Below are positions 23,235-32,369 of a stretch of DNA of 64,000 bases, one piece after another. The DNA is taken from the NCBI RefSeq assembly GCF_900176385.1, contig NZ_FWXN01000001.1, positions 186,001 through 250,000 of the forward strand, given 5' to 3'. The translations under genes were made by a program, and so were the position numbers. Source of the stretch: Janibacter indicus. GTDB taxonomy: Bacteria; Actinomycetota; Actinomycetes; Actinomycetales; Dermatophilaceae. Below the pieces are notes generated by a model. The model worked only from the letters and a program-made list of their open reading frames with translations, was not told the origin of the DNA and searched no databases. Each line of letters opens with the position of its first letter. Within the stretch, counting starts at the first letter, position 1.

Positions 23235-25450
23235 TGGCGACCGAGGAGACCAGGCTCAAGGGCCTGCTCGGAGGCCAGGCGGCGAGCAAGCTGGCCAAGC
23301 ACCGCGACATCGAGACCGTCGGCGACCTGCTCGCCTTCGCGCCGCGTCGCTACCGCACCGCCGAGGCCGACCTCGGCCACCCCGCGGTCGGCGACTTCCT
23401 CGTGGCGGTCGCGAGGGTCGAGTCGGCGAGCACGCGGCAGATGGCCAAGCGCCGCGGGCGCATGCTCGAGGCGACGATCACCGACGGTCGTTCGCACATG
23501 AGGGTGACCTTCTTCGACGCGCGCGGTCACGAGCACAAGCTCGTCGCCGGCCGCGAGCTGCTCTTCGCGGGGACGGTCTCGCAGTTCCGCGGGCAGACGC
23601 AGCTGGCCCACCCCGGCTACGCCACGCTCGAGGAGGCGGCCGCCCTCGGCGAGCTCGGCGACGCCGACCACACCGGGCTCATCCCGATCTACCGGCACGT
23701 CCCCGGCGTCCACCCGTGGACCATCACCCGCTGCGTGCGGCTCGTCCTCGGCCAGCTCGACGGGGTCGTCGACACGATCCCTGAGATCCTGCGGAGCAAG
23801 CGCGATCTGCTCGACCGGGCCGGCGCCCTTCGCGCCCTGCACGCCCCACGCGACCACGGTGAGGTCGACGCGGCCCGTCGCCACCTGCGCTACGAGGAGG
23901 CCCTCGTCCTGCAGAGCCTGCTCGGGCAGCGTCGGATCGCCGCCGCGGCGGTGGCGACCCGGGGCCGCTCGGCGCGCGACGGCGGACTGCTCGCCGAGTT
24001 CGACGCGCGCCTGCCCTTCGAGCTGACCGCTGGCCAGCAGCAGGTGAGCGCCGAGATCCTCGGCGAGATGGCGCGGCCGACCCCGATGCAGCGGCTGCTG
24101 CAGGGCGAGGTCGGCTCCGGCAAGACCGTCGTCGCCCTGCGCGCCATGCTCGCCGCGGTCGACTCCGGCGGGCAGGCGGCCCTGCTCGCGCCCACCGAGG
24201 TGCTCGCGGCGCAGCACGCCGGCTCGATCCGCGCCATGCTCGGCGACCTCGCCGAGGCCGGGATGCTCGGCGGCGCCGAGCAGGCCACCCGGGTCACGCT
24301 GCTCACCGGCTCGATGTCGGCCGCCAGGCGCAAGCAGGCGATGCTCGACATCGCCTCCGGCGACGCCGGCATCGTCATCGGCACCCACGCCCTGCTCGAG
24401 GACAAGGTGACCTTCGCCGACCTCGCGCTCGTCGTCGTGGACGAGCAGCACCGCTTCGGTGTCGAGCAGCGCGACGCGCTGCGGGCGAAGGGGAGGACGC
24501 CTCCCCACGTGCTCGTCATGACCGCGACCCCGATCCCGCGCACCGTCGCGATGACCGTCTTCGGCGACATGGAGACCTCGACGCTGCGCGAGCTGCCACG
24601 AGGCCGGCAGCCGATCACGACGCACGTCGTCCCGACGCAGAAGCCCGGGTGGGTCGACCGGACGTGGCAGCGCGTCGCCGAGGAGGTCGCCGCCGGCCGG
24701 CAGGCCTATGTCGTCTGCCCGCGCATCGGCGGCGACGGCCCCGACGACCTCGACGGCATCGACCTCGTCGACGAGCACGGACCGGCCGACGACGAGGCCG
24801 ACGGCGAGCGGGTCGAGGAGCCGGAGGCGCCCCAACGACCGCTCGCCGCCGTCGAGGAGGTCATCGAGACGCTGCGTGCCCACCCCGCCCTCGAGGGTCT
24901 GACCCTGGCCGCGCTCCACGGGCGGATGGCACCGGACGACAAGGACGCCGTCATGGCCGCCTTCAGCTCCGGCGGCATCGACGTGCTCGTCTCGACGACG
25001 GTCATCGAGGTCGGCGTCGACGTGCCCAATGCCTCGACGATGGTCATCCTCGACGCCGATCGCTTCGGCGTCTCGCAGCTGCACCAGCTGCGTGGCCGCG
25101 TCGGTCGCGGTGGCGACCCCGGCGTGTGCCTGCTCATGACGGCCACCGAGAGCGACGTGGCCGGGGAGCGTCTCGCGGCGGTCGCCCGCAGCTCCGACGG
25201 CTTCGAGCTGGCGCGGCTCGACCTCGAGCTGCGGCGGGAGGGTGATGTGCTCGGGCGGGCCCAGCACGGCGCTCGCAACCACCTGCAGCACCTGTCCGTG
25301 CTGCGCGACGAGGCGATCATCGAGCTGGCCCGTGAGGACGCCCAGGCGCTCCTCGCCGACGACCCCGAGCTCTCGGCCCACCCGCAGCTGCGTGCCCGGG
25401 TCGACGACTGGGCCGACGAGGAGCAGGCCGCCTACCTCGAAAAGGGGTGA
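23234..25450 (+). CDS. recG: ATP-dependent DNA helicase RecG
   Basis: 738 aa. Remodels stalled replication forks and Holliday junctions. The N-terminal wedge (OB) domain covers about 1-250. Helicase motifs follow: QGEVGSGKTVVALRAML (Walker A, about 288-304), the DEQH box in VVVDEQHRFGVEQRDAL (about 403-419), VMTATPIPRTVAMT (about 431-444) and DRFGVSQLHQLRGRVGRGGD (about 613-632). GTG 23234 shares its first base with the upstream stop codon. Confidence 0.97.
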   Translation: MATEETRLKGLLGGQAASKLAKHRDIETVGDLLAFAPRRYRTAEADLGHPAVGDFLVAVARVESASTRQMAKRRGRMLEATITDGRSHMRVTFFDARGHEHKLVAGRELLFAGTVSQFRGQTQLAHPGYATLEEAAALGELGDADHTGLIPIYRHVPGVHPWTITRCVRLVLGQLDGVVDTIPEILRSKRDLLDRAGALRALHAPRDHGEVDAARRHLRYEEALVLQSLLGQRRIAAAAVATRGRSARDGGLLAEFDARLPFELTAGQQQVSAEILGEMARPTPMQRLLQGEVGSGKTVVALRAMLAAVDSGGQAALLAPTEVLAAQHAGSIRAMLGDLAEAGMLGGAEQATRVTLLTGSMSAARRKQAMLDIASGDAGIVIGTHALLEDKVTFADLALVVVDEQHRFGVEQRDALRAKGRTPPHVLVMTATPIPRTVAMTVFGDMETSTLRELPRGRQPITTHVVPTQKPGWVDRTWQRVAEEVAAGRQAYVVCPRIGGDGPDDLDGIDLVDEHGPADDEADGERVEEPEAPQRPLAAVEEVIETLRAHPALEGLTLAALHGRMAPDDKDAVMAAFSSGGIDVLVSTTVIEVGVDVPNASTMVILDADRFGVSQLHQLRGRVGRGGDPGVCLLMTATESDVAGERLAAVARSSDGFELARLDLELRREGDVLGRAQHGARNHLQHLSVLRDEAIIELAREDAQALLADDPELSAHPQLRARVDDWADEEQAAYLEKG

Positions 25451-25514
25451 GTCACCCCCCTTCGTCCTCGCGGGTGGTTGGTCCCCACTGCCGGCGATGG
25501 CGCATCATGGGTGC

Positions 25515-26090
25515 GTGACTCGGATCATCAGCGGCGAGGCCGGCGGGCGGCGACTGCGCACGCCCGCGGGCGACGGCACCCGGCCCACCACCGACCGTGT
25601 GCGCGAGGCGCTCTTCTCCTCGCTCGAGGCGCGCGGCGTCATCGACGGCGCCCATGTCATGGACCTCTACGCCGGCTCCGGGGCCCTCGGCCTCGAGGCC
25701 GCCAGCCGCGGCGCCGCGAGCGTGCTGCTCGTCGAGTCCGACCGCGGGGCGTCCGCGACGATCCGCGCCAACATCTCCGACCTCGGCGTCGCCGGGGCGC
25801 GGCTGCAGTCCTGCTCCGTCGAGCAGGCGCTCGACCGGCCGGCCTCGCTGATGTACGACCTCGTCCTCGCCGACCCGCCCTACGACGTCACCGAGGAGTC
25901 GCTCGGCGCGGTCCTCGAGATGCTCCTCGCCCACCAGTGGCTCGCGCAGGAGCCGGTCATCGTCATCGAGCGCTCGTCGCGCTCGCCGGAGCCGACCTGG
26001 CCCGACGGGATCGTCACCGAGGGGTCGAAGTCCTACGGCGAGACGACCCTGTGGTTCGCGACCCGGGTCGCGCCCGACTACCAGATCTGA
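25515..26090 (+). CDS. rsmD: 16S rRNA (guanine-966-N2)-methyltransferase
   Basis: 191 aa SAM-dependent methyltransferase acting on 16S rRNA during 30S assembly. It shows TRIISGEAGGRRLRTPAG at the N-terminus, RPTTDRVREALFSSL, the SAM-binding VMDLYAGSGALGLEAASRGA (about 54-73) and the catalytic DPPY in VLADPPYDV (about 116-124). GTG 25515 gives the usual N-terminus. It precedes coaD, with a hemerythrin-like gene inserted between. Confidence 0.95.
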   Translation: MTRIISGEAGGRRLRTPAGDGTRPTTDRVREALFSSLEARGVIDGAHVMDLYAGSGALGLEAASRGAASVLLVESDRGASATIRANISDLGVAGARLQSCSVEQALDRPASLMYDLVLADPPYDVTEESLGAVLEMLLAHQWLAQEPVIVIERSSRSPEPTWPDGIVTEGSKSYGETTLWFATRVAPDYQI

Positions 26091-26125
26091 GCGCCCCGCA
26101 TCCCACCGCGGGCCCGTGCATCCGG

Positions 26126-26131
26126 TAGGAA
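26126..26131 (+). promoter_or_regulatory. Leaderless -10 element of the hemerythrin gene
   Basis: TAGGAA lies 7 nt before ATG 26139. The sixth base is A rather than T, so it is a weaker match. Confidence 0.4.
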
Positions 26132-26138
26132 TGGGGCC

Positions 26139-26693
26139 ATGAGCGACTACACGATCCCGCGCCCGGCCGCTGGGGACATCACCGACCTCATCGCCGACGA
26201 CCACCGGCTCTTCGAGGACCTCATGCGCGACATGCGTGATGTCAGCGCCGACCGCGACGGGGCCCGCAGCGCATTCGCCGCGCTGCTCATCGCGCACAGC
26301 GAGGCCGAGGAGGAGGTCGTCTACCCCAAGCTCGTCCGACGCGATGTCATCGAGGGCGAGGAGGAGCACCACGGGGAAAAGGAGCACGCCGCGACCAACG
26401 AGGCGCTGCTCCACCTGCTGCAGGCCAAGGGCACCGACACCCAGAAGTTCGACGACGCCGTGGAGGCGGTCGCCGAGGTGCTGAACCACCACATCGGCGA
26501 GGAGGAGCAGACCATCCTCAACCCGGCGCGCGAGGACGCCTCCGAGGAGCTGCGCCAGCAGCTGGGTGCCGACTGGGCCGCCCGACGCAACGAGCTGCTC
26601 GAGGACGGCGCCGGGTCGCTCGAGCAGGTCGAGTCGCTGGTGAAGCAGGCCTACGAGGACGGGCTCCTGCCCAACGACGACCAGCCGTCATGA
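26139..26693 (+). CDS. Hemerythrin-like HHE-domain protein
   Basis: 184 aa. Metal-binding motifs of the hemerythrin/HHE four-helix bundle are visible: ADDHRLFEDLM (about 25-35), AHSEAEEEVVYPKL (about 53-66), EEHHGEKEHAATNEAL (about 75-90) and NHHIGEEEQTIL (about 117-128). It probably binds a di-iron centre and senses or stores oxygen, NO or iron; the ligand is unknown. It overlaps coaD by 4 bp, so they are cotranscribed. In most relatives rsmD and coaD are adjacent, so this looks like an insertion into that pair. Confidence 0.87.
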   Translation: MSDYTIPRPAAGDITDLIADDHRLFEDLMRDMRDVSADRDGARSAFAALLIAHSEAEEEVVYPKLVRRDVIEGEEEHHGEKEHAATNEALLHLLQAKGTDTQKFDDAVEAVAEVLNHHIGEEEQTILNPAREDASEELRQQLGADWAARRNELLEDGAGSLEQVESLVKQAYEDGLLPNDDQPS

Positions 26694-27172
26694 CGCGCGC
26701 TGTCTGCCCGGGCTCCTACGACCCGGTCACCGTCGGCCACGTCGACGTCTTCCGCCGGGCCGCCACGCTCTTCGACGAGGTCGTCGTGGCGATCCTGCAC
26801 AACCCCGCCAAGCAGGGGACCTTCACCGTCGACGAGCGGGTCGCCCTCATCGAGGCGCAGGTGGCCGACCTCGACAACGTGCGGGTGCAAGCCTTCGCCA
26901 ACCGGCTGATCGTCGACGTGTGCACCGAGCTCGAGGCCCGGGTGCTGCTCAAGGGCCTGCGCGGGGAGACCGACTTCTCCTACGAGTGGCCGATGGCGCT
27001 CATGAACCGTCATCTCACCGGTGTCGAGACCCTCTTCATCCCCGGCGACCCGCGCCACGAGCACGTCTCCTCCTCGCTGGTCAAGGAGGTCGCGCGCTTC
27101 GGCGGCGACGTCACCGGTCTCGTCTCCGACGAGGTGCGCGACGCCCTCGTCGAGCGTCTGCCCCGGCCCTGA
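26690..27172 (+). CDS. coaD: Pantetheine-phosphate adenylyltransferase
   Basis: 160 aa. Adenylates 4'-phosphopantetheine in coenzyme A synthesis. The nucleotidyltransferase TxGH motif is in CPGSYDPVTVGHVDVFRRAA (residues 4-23). LKGLRGETDFSYEWPMALMN (about 85-104) and the C-terminal SSSLVKEVARFGGDV (about 124-138) are diagnostic. ATG 26690 overlaps the upstream stop by 4 bp. A CGAAGGG-type hairpin follows. Confidence 0.97.
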   Translation: MTRAVCPGSYDPVTVGHVDVFRRAATLFDEVVVAILHNPAKQGTFTVDERVALIEAQVADLDNVRVQAFANRLIVDVCTELEARVLLKGLRGETDFSYEWPMALMNRHLTGVETLFIPGDPRHEHVSSSLVKEVARFGGDVTGLVSDEVRDALVERLPRP

Positions 27173-27178
27173 GGCCCA

Positions 27179-27207
27179 CTCCCTTCGTCGGTTTGGGACG
27201 AAGGGGG
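27179..27207 (+). terminator. Hairpin terminator after coaD
   Basis: CCCTTCGTC and GACGAAGGG arms (9 bp) flank a 7-nt loop 8 bp past the coaD stop. Confidence 0.65.
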
Positions 27208-27276
27208 GATCGCCGGTAGTCTGGTGCGTCGGTCTACGTCGTCGTGTCGTGGACCGTTCTGTCGGAGACTGGAGCC

Positions 27277-27873
27277 ATGAACCGCAACGCCCCCGCCTCG
27301 CCCTTGGTGCTCGACGCCAAGAACGTGGGCCGACGACCCGGGTCGATGCACGAAGTGTCGCTCCAGGCCGACGCACCCGCCGACTTCGGCACGGACGTGC
27401 TCACCGTCCCGCAGGGCCAGCCCATGGACCTGCAGGCGCGCATGGAGTCCGTGCACGAGGGCGTGCTGGTGAGCGGAACGGTCTCTGCCACGGCGACGGG
27501 TGCCTGCGTGCGGTGCCTGGACGAGATCGACCTGCCGGTCGACAGTTCGTTCCAGGAGCTGTTCGTCTGGCCCGATCGGGCGAAGCACCACCGCGAGGTG
27601 GACGCGGAGGCCGACGAGGAGGAAGAGCACCGGATCGAGGACGACATGATCGATCTCGAGCCGGTGCTGCGGGACGCGGTTCTGCCGAACCTGCCGTTCC
27701 AACCGGTGTGCCGGGACGACTGCCCGGGACTGTGCTCCGAGTGCGGAGCCAGGCTCGAGGACGACCCGGAGCACCACCACGAGCTGATCGACCCCCGGTG
27801 GGCGGCACTCGAGGCGCTTGCGCCTCTGGCCACCACGCCGGGGGATGAGGACAACGAAGAGAAGAGGAACTGA
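27277..27873 (+). CDS. yceD: YceD/DUF177 family protein
   Basis: 198 aa. DUF177 proteins lie upstream of rpmF in most bacteria and have been linked to 23S rRNA accumulation in E. coli and plants. Visible features are a [12 protein letters not shown] segment (about 75-86), an acidic stretch ([20 protein letters not shown], about 109-128) and the conserved C-terminal [20 protein letters not shown] (about 148-167), with a possible metal-binding cysteine cluster. ATG 27277 follows GGAG. The stop lies 1 bp before rpmF. Confidence 0.9.
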   Translation: MNRNAPASPLVLDAKNVGRRPGSMHEVSLQADAPADFGTDVLTVPQGQPMDLQARMESVHEGVLVSGTVSATATGACVRCLDEIDLPVDSSFQELFVWPDRAKHHREVDAEADEEEEHRIEDDMIDLEPVLRDAVLPNLPFQPVCRDDCPGLCSECGARLEDDPEHHHELIDPRWAALEALAPLATTPGDEDNEEKRN

Positions 27874-27874
27874 C

Positions 27875-28069
27875 GTGGCCGTCCCGAAGCGGAAGATGTC
27901 GCGCTCCAACACCCGTAGCCGTCGGGCCAACTGGAAGGCGACGCCCACCGCGCTGTCGACCTGCCCGCAGTGCAAGTCGCCGGCGCCGGCCCACCAGGCC
28001 TGCCCGAGCTGCGGTACCTACAAGGGTCGCTACTACGCGACCGCGGACCGCACCGAGCACCAGGCCTGA
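27875..28069 (+). CDS. rpmF: 50S ribosomal protein L32
   Basis: 64 aa. It starts [20 protein letters not shown], the usual L32 N-terminus, and has the zinc-ribbon cysteines CPQC (about 30-33) and CPSC (about 43-46), so it is the zinc-binding form. GTG 27875 is 1 bp after yceD. yceD-rpmF-rnc-mutM form a compact unit with gaps of 13 bp or less. Confidence 0.97.
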   Translation: MAVPKRKMSRSNTRSRRANWKATPTALSTCPQCKSPAPAHQACPSCGTYKGRYYATADRTEHQA

Positions 28070-28082
28070 GCCACCTGTCGCA

Positions 28083-28820
28083 ATGAGCGACAGGACCTCA
28101 CCGGAGCAGCGGCCCGCCGAGGAGCTCTCCCGATACCTCGTCGAGGTGACCGGAGAGCCCGTCGACGAGCCGCTGCTCACGCGTGCCCTCACCCACCGTT
28201 CCTACTCCTACGAGAACGGCGGACTGCCGCACAACGAGCGCCTGGAGTTCCTCGGCGACTCGGTGCTCGGCCTCGTCGTCACCGACCACCTGCACGGCGC
28301 TCACCCCGACCTCAGCGAGGGTGAGCTGGCCAAGCTGCGGGCGGCGGTGGTCAACATGCGTGCCCTCGCCGACGTCGGGCGCACCATCGGCCTGGGCGAC
28401 TTCGTCATGCTCGGCAAGGGCGAGGAGAGCACCGGCGGTCGCGACAAGGACTCGATCCTCGCGGACACCGTCGAGGCGGTCATCGGCGCGGTCTACCTCT
28501 CCACGGCCAAACCCGGCGGTCTCGATGCCGCGAGCCGGCTGGTCCACTCCCTCCTGGACCCGCTGATGAAGCACTCCGCGACCCTCGGCGCGGGACTCGA
28601 CTGGAAGACCTCGCTGCAGGAGGTCGCGGCGGCGCAGGACCTCGGCGCGGTCCAGTACCGCACGAGCGACGAGGGTCCCGACCACGACAAGACCTTCACC
28701 GCCGAGGTCCTCGTCGGTGAGCAGGTGCGCGGGCGTGGTGCCGGCCGCACCAAGAAGGTCGCCGAGCAGAAGGCAGCCGCCGACGCCTACGCGGCGCTCA
28801 CGGCCGACCAGCCGGCCTGA
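28083..28820 (+). CDS. rnc: Ribonuclease III
   Basis: 245 aa. Cleaves double-stranded RNA in rRNA processing and mRNA decay. The catalytic domain carries the signature [20 protein letters not shown] (about 51-70; the Glu and Asp bind Mg) and a second acidic site, [17 protein letters not shown] (about 123-139). The double-stranded RNA-binding domain covers about 172-241 ([12 protein letters not shown] to [16 protein letters not shown]). The gene order with rpmF and mutM is standard. Confidence 0.97.
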   Translation: MSDRTSPEQRPAEELSRYLVEVTGEPVDEPLLTRALTHRSYSYENGGLPHNERLEFLGDSVLGLVVTDHLHGAHPDLSEGELAKLRAAVVNMRALADVGRTIGLGDFVMLGKGEESTGGRDKDSILADTVEAVIGAVYLSTAKPGGLDAASRLVHSLLDPLMKHSATLGAGLDWKTSLQEVAAAQDLGAVQYRTSDEGPDHDKTFTAEVLVGEQVRGRGAGRTKKVAEQKAAADAYAALTADQPA

Positions 28821-28821
28821 C

Positions 28822-29694
28822 GTGCCGGAGCTGCCCGAGGTCGAGGTCGTCCGTCGCGGCCTGGCCGACCACGTGAGTGGCCGCACCCTCGAGCACGTCG
28901 TCCTCACGGGGGAGCGGGTCGCGCGACGTCACGTGCCCGGGCCGCGTGACCTCGAGGACCGCCTCGCCGGGCGGGCGATCACCGGCGCCCACCGCCGGGG
29001 CAAGTACCTGTGGCTCTCCCTGGCCGACGCCCCCGACGCCGTCCCCGACGAGGGGCTGATCGTCCACCTCGGCATGAGCGGGCAGATGCTCGTCACCGAT
29101 CCTGTCGACCCGCTGGCCAAGCACACGCACGGGCGTCTGGTCTTCACCGACGGCGGGCACGAGCTGCGCTTCGTCGACCAGCGCACCTTCGGCGGCTTCG
29201 CCCTGGCCGATCTCGTCGACGGAGTGCCGAGCACCGTCGCCCACATCGCGCTCGACCCCTTCGACCCGGGCTACGACCGCGACGCCGTCGTGCGCGACAT
29301 CAAGCGCCGACGCAGCGGCATCAAGCGGGTCCTGCTCAACCAGACGGTCGTGTCGGGCATCGGCAACATCTACGCCGACGAGGCCCTGTGGCGGGCGGGG
29401 GTCCACGGGGAGCGGCTGGCCTCCTCGCTGACCAAGCCGGCCATCGCCCGGCTGCTCGACCATGCCCGCGACGTCATGGCGCAGGCACTCGACCAGGGCG
29501 GCACGAGCTTCGATGCGCTCTACGTCAACGTCAACGGCGCCTCGGGCTACTTCGACCGGTCGCTCGCCGCCTACGGCCAGGAGGGCCGCCCCTGTCCACG
29601 GTGTGGCACGACGATGCGTCGCGAGCAGTTCATGAACCGCAGCTCGACCAGCTGCCCCCGCTGCCAGGTGCGGCCGCGGGCGGCCCGGGGCTGA
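28822..29694 (+). CDS. mutM: Formamidopyrimidine-DNA glycosylase
   Basis: 290 aa. Excises 8-oxoguanine and ring-opened purines. After loss of the initiator, Pro1 is the catalytic amine ([13 protein letters not shown]). The conserved lysine is in HRRGKYLWL (about 55-63), the helix-two-turn-helix in [20 protein letters not shown] (about 173-192), and the zinc finger is CPRC...CPRC (about 257-280). GTG 28822 is 1 bp after rnc. The last residues run into a CCCTTCG motif. Confidence 0.96.
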   Translation: MPELPEVEVVRRGLADHVSGRTLEHVVLTGERVARRHVPGPRDLEDRLAGRAITGAHRRGKYLWLSLADAPDAVPDEGLIVHLGMSGQMLVTDPVDPLAKHTHGRLVFTDGGHELRFVDQRTFGGFALADLVDGVPSTVAHIALDPFDPGYDRDAVVRDIKRRRSGIKRVLLNQTVVSGIGNIYADEALWRAGVHGERLASSLTKPAIARLLDHARDVMAQALDQGGTSFDALYVNVNGASGYFDRSLAAYGQEGRPCPRCGTTMRREQFMNRSSTSCPRCQVRPRAARG

Positions 29695-29727
29695 CCCCCT
29701 TCGTCATGACCTGGGGGACATGCGACG

Positions 29728-31644
29728 TCAGGGGCGGGGAAGCTCCTTGAGCTGCACGGCCTTGCCGGTGTGCTTCTCGGAGAGGTCGGCGAAGGCCTGC
29801 CGGATCGTGGCGGCGTAGGTGTGCGCACCGCCGAGCGAGGGGTGGATGCCGTCGGACTGGAGGTCCTCGGCGCTCACCGCGGCGTCCCAGTCGGCGAGGG
29901 CGACGTTGGGGTGCTCGTCGGCGATCCGCTCGAGCGCGGCGTTGTCGTCGTCGATGCGGGAGAGGCGGTCGGCGTGGAGGTTGACGATGACGACCATGCG
30001 GTCGTCGCCGATCTCCTCGAGGATCTGCTCGACGGTGTCGGGATCGGTGCCGGCATTGGTGCCGAAGGCCAGGACCACGGCGCGGCGCAGCGAGTCGCCG
30101 GCGGACTCGACGGCTGACAGCCCCGCGGACCACTGGCGGTTGGAGCGGGCGTCGATCTGGATGCCGGGGAAGTAGTACTCGAGCGCGGGGACCGAGCCGA
30201 CGACCATCGAGTCGCCGAAGACGTCGATCTCGTCGCCCTCGGGCATCGTGAAGCTCTTGGTCCCGGAGAAGGTCGGGGCCGGCTCGGTCTTGCGCGGGGC
30301 GGCCGCCTTGGCCTGGTTGGCCTCGATCGTGCGCTGCGTGCTCGTGCGGTCGGGGGCCGTGACGAGCACGACGGTGAGCACGAGCGCGGCGGCCAGGGCG
30401 GCGCCGGCGACGACCCGGCGCACTCGCACGGAGCGCAGGTGGGCGAAGGCGCCGAGGACGCGTCGCCCGCTCTCGCGGAAACCGAGCCGCCGCACCGGCG
30501 TCTCGACGAAGCGGTAGGACAGGTCGGCGAGGGCGAGCGTCACGACGACGGCCCACACCCGGGTCCAGACGAAGGGGGCGGTGCCGGCGTTGGTCGGGAT
30601 GTCCTGGGCGATGATGAGGATGACCGGCCAGTGCCACAGGTAGATGCCGTAGGACCGCTGTCCGATCCACGTCAGCGGCGGCAGCTCGAGCACGGTCCGC
30701 AGGCGGCCGGGGCGCTCGACTGCCGCGAGCAGCAGTGCGGCCGTGGCCAGGGAGACGAGCGGGATCCCGAGCGAGAAGGTCCAGGCGTGCTCCTCGCCGG
30801 CCAGGAAGAACAGGGCGGCGATCGTCACGGCCGAGCCACCGATGACCCAACGCCGGCGGGAGCACCACACCGAGGAGGTCGTGTAGGCCCGCAGCGGGCC
30901 GGCCCAGACGATGGCCAGGGCGGCGCCGAGCATCAGCCCGAAGAGGTGGGTGTCAGTGCCGTAGTAGGCCCGGGTGGGGTTGGCCGCGTCGTAGGTCAGG
31001 GCCATCTTCAGCGCGGAGGCGACACCGACGCCGAGGACGAGGCTCGCGAGGACCCCCTCGGTGAGCGCGAAGCGCCGGTGCAGCGCGAGCAGGCCGAGCA
31101 TCGCGAGGGGCCAGACGAGGTAGAACTGCTCCTCGACCGCGAGGCTCCAGAAGTTCATGAACAGCTGCGGGGAGGTCGCCGCGAAGTAGTTGGAGCCGCC
31201 GGCGATCTCGAGCCAGTTGGTCGAGAAGGTCAGCGCGCCGAGCGCCTGCCGGCGGATGCCGACGAGCAGGTCGGCCTCGACGGTGCGCGCGATGAGGACC
31301 GCGGCCGGCACGACGAGGAGCAGGGCGGGCAGCAGGCGGCGGGCCCGCCGGGTCCAGAAGCCGCGCAGGTCCACGCCGCCGGTCGAGCGGCGCTCGCGGA
31401 CGAGCAGGGTCGTGATGAGGAAGCCGGAGATGACGAAGAAGACGTCGACCCCGAGGAAGCCGCCGGGTAGCCACGCGGGGTCGAGGTGGAAGACGACGAC
31501 GGCGACGATCGCCAGGGCGCGCAGACCGTCGAGGCCCGCCAGGTGGCCACGCAGAGGCCGCCCCTGCGCCGACGTGGCGGCGGCGGGGGCGAGCGCGTCG
31601 GGCGCGGACGGGGCGTCGACGGTGGCGGAAGGCTGCTGACCCAC
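29728..31644 (-). CDS. Membrane acyltransferase (OafA/OatA type) with C-terminal SGNH domain
   Basis: 638 aa. Residues about 25-380 hold around ten membrane helices of the acyltransferase-3 family, with the conserved block LDGLRALAIVAVVVFHL and FFVISGFLITTLL near the N-terminus. After a helix at about 400, residues 450-638 form an extracytoplasmic SGNH hydrolase domain: DVFGDSMVVGSVPAL (catalytic Ser), GTNAG, and DGIHPSLGGAHTYAAT (catalytic Asp/His). Such proteins O-acetylate surface sugars or peptidoglycan; the acceptor is unknown. GTG 31644 is chosen because TAGCGT lies 7 nt upstream; GTG 31662 is in frame. It is inserted between mutM and acyP. Confidence 0.87.
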   Translation of the reverse strand: MGQQPSATVDAPSAPDALAPAAATSAQGRPLRGHLAGLDGLRALAIVAVVVFHLDPAWLPGGFLGVDVFFVISGFLITTLLVRERRSTGGVDLRGFWTRRARRLLPALLLVVPAAVLIARTVEADLLVGIRRQALGALTFSTNWLEIAGGSNYFAATSPQLFMNFWSLAVEEQFYLVWPLAMLGLLALHRRFALTEGVLASLVLGVGVASALKMALTYDAANPTRAYYGTDTHLFGLMLGAALAIVWAGPLRAYTTSSVWCSRRRWVIGGSAVTIAALFFLAGEEHAWTFSLGIPLVSLATAALLLAAVERPGRLRTVLELPPLTWIGQRSYGIYLWHWPVILIIAQDIPTNAGTAPFVWTRVWAVVVTLALADLSYRFVETPVRRLGFRESGRRVLGAFAHLRSVRVRRVVAGAALAAALVLTVVLVTAPDRTSTQRTIEANQAKAAAPRKTEPAPTFSGTKSFTMPEGDEIDVFGDSMVVGSVPALEYYFPGIQIDARSNRQWSAGLSAVESAGDSLRRAVVLAFGTNAGTDPDTVEQILEEIGDDRMVVIVNLHADRLSRIDDDNAALERIADEHPNVALADWDAAVSAEDLQSDGIHPSLGGAHTYAATIRQAFADLSEKHTGKAVQLKELPRP

Positions 31645-31702
31645 GGGCACGACGCTAGGCACAAGCGGCGCCCGGGTGGGGGAGGCGCACCGTGCGGCCG
31701 GG

Positions 31703-31708
31703 TAGTTT
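31703..31708 (+). promoter_or_regulatory. Leaderless -10 element of acyP
   Basis: TAGTTT lies 7 nt before ATG 31716. Confidence 0.5.
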
Positions 31709-31715
31709 CGCCCGC

Positions 31716-32006
31716 ATGAGCAGCACGCAGCGCGCCACGTGGTTCGTCCGCGGTCGGGTCCAGGGGGTCGGCTTCCGCTGGTGGACCCGCTCCCGGGCCC
31801 TCGAGCTGGGCCTCGTCGGGCACGCCCGCAACACCGACGACGGGCGGGTCGAGGTCGTGGGGGAGGGTCCCCCTTCGTCCCTGGAGGGGCTCGACCGGCT
31901 GCTGCGGGAGGAGCCGTCGACGACGCGGCGCCCCGGCCACGTCACCTCGGTGGTGCGCCAGGACGCTCCGGCGAAGGGAGGGATCGCCGGCTTCGTCGAG
32001 AAGTGA
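31716..32006 (+). CDS. acyP: Acylphosphatase
   Basis: 96 aa. Hydrolyses acyl phosphates. The phosphate-binding signature VRGRVQGVGFRWWTRSRALE (about 11-30, with catalytic Arg) and GHARNTDDGRVEVVGEG (about 35-51, with catalytic Asn) are intact. It usually lies between mutM and smc in actinobacteria; here three extra genes separate it from smc. ATG 31716 follows a leaderless -10 box. Confidence 0.94.
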   Translation: MSSTQRATWFVRGRVQGVGFRWWTRSRALELGLVGHARNTDDGRVEVVGEGPPSSLEGLDRLLREEPSTTRRPGHVTSVVRQDAPAKGGIAGFVEK

Positions 32007-32038
32007 GACGGCCCGTCGGGCGCCTGCCAGCGGTGACC

Positions 32039-32044
32039 TAACCT
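32039..32044 (+). promoter_or_regulatory. Leaderless -10 element of the chorismate mutase gene
   Basis: TAACCT lies 7 nt before GTG 32052. The same hexamer and spacing occur at ffh. Confidence 0.5.
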
Positions 32045-32051
32045 TGAGCGG

Positions 32052-32369
32052 GTGAGCGAGACACCCCCCGAGCTGCTGCGCCTGCGCCAGTCGATCGACA
32101 ACATCGACGCGGCCCTGATCCACCTGCTGGCCGAGCGCTTCAAGGCAACCCAGAGCGTCGGGGTGCTCAAGGCGCGGATGGACCTGCCGCCCGCCGACCC
32201 GGCCCGCGAGGAGCGGCAGATCGCGCGGCTGCGCGACCTCGCCGACACCGCCGGTCTCGACCCGGTCTTCGCGGAGAAGTTCCTCACCTTCGTCATCGCC
32301 GAGGTCATCCACCACCACGAGCAGATCGCCCACGAGCAGGCCGCCGGCGAGCAGGGGGAGACCCGATGA
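32052..32369 (+). CDS. AroQ-class chorismate mutase
   Basis: 105 aa helical protein. Converts chorismate to prephenate for Phe and Tyr synthesis. The start LLRLRQSIDNIDAALIHLLA (about 8-27), ERFKATQSVGVLKA (about 29-42, with active-site Arg/Lys) and the C-terminal helices match the standalone AroQ type with no secretion signal. Actinobacterial enzymes of this kind often depend on the DAHP synthase partner for activity; this is family knowledge. It overlaps map by 4 bp, an unusual partner. Confidence 0.9.
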   Translation: MSETPPELLRLRQSIDNIDAALIHLLAERFKATQSVGVLKARMDLPPADPAREERQIARLRDLADTAGLDPVFAEKFLTFVIAEVIHHHEQIAHEQAAGEQGETR

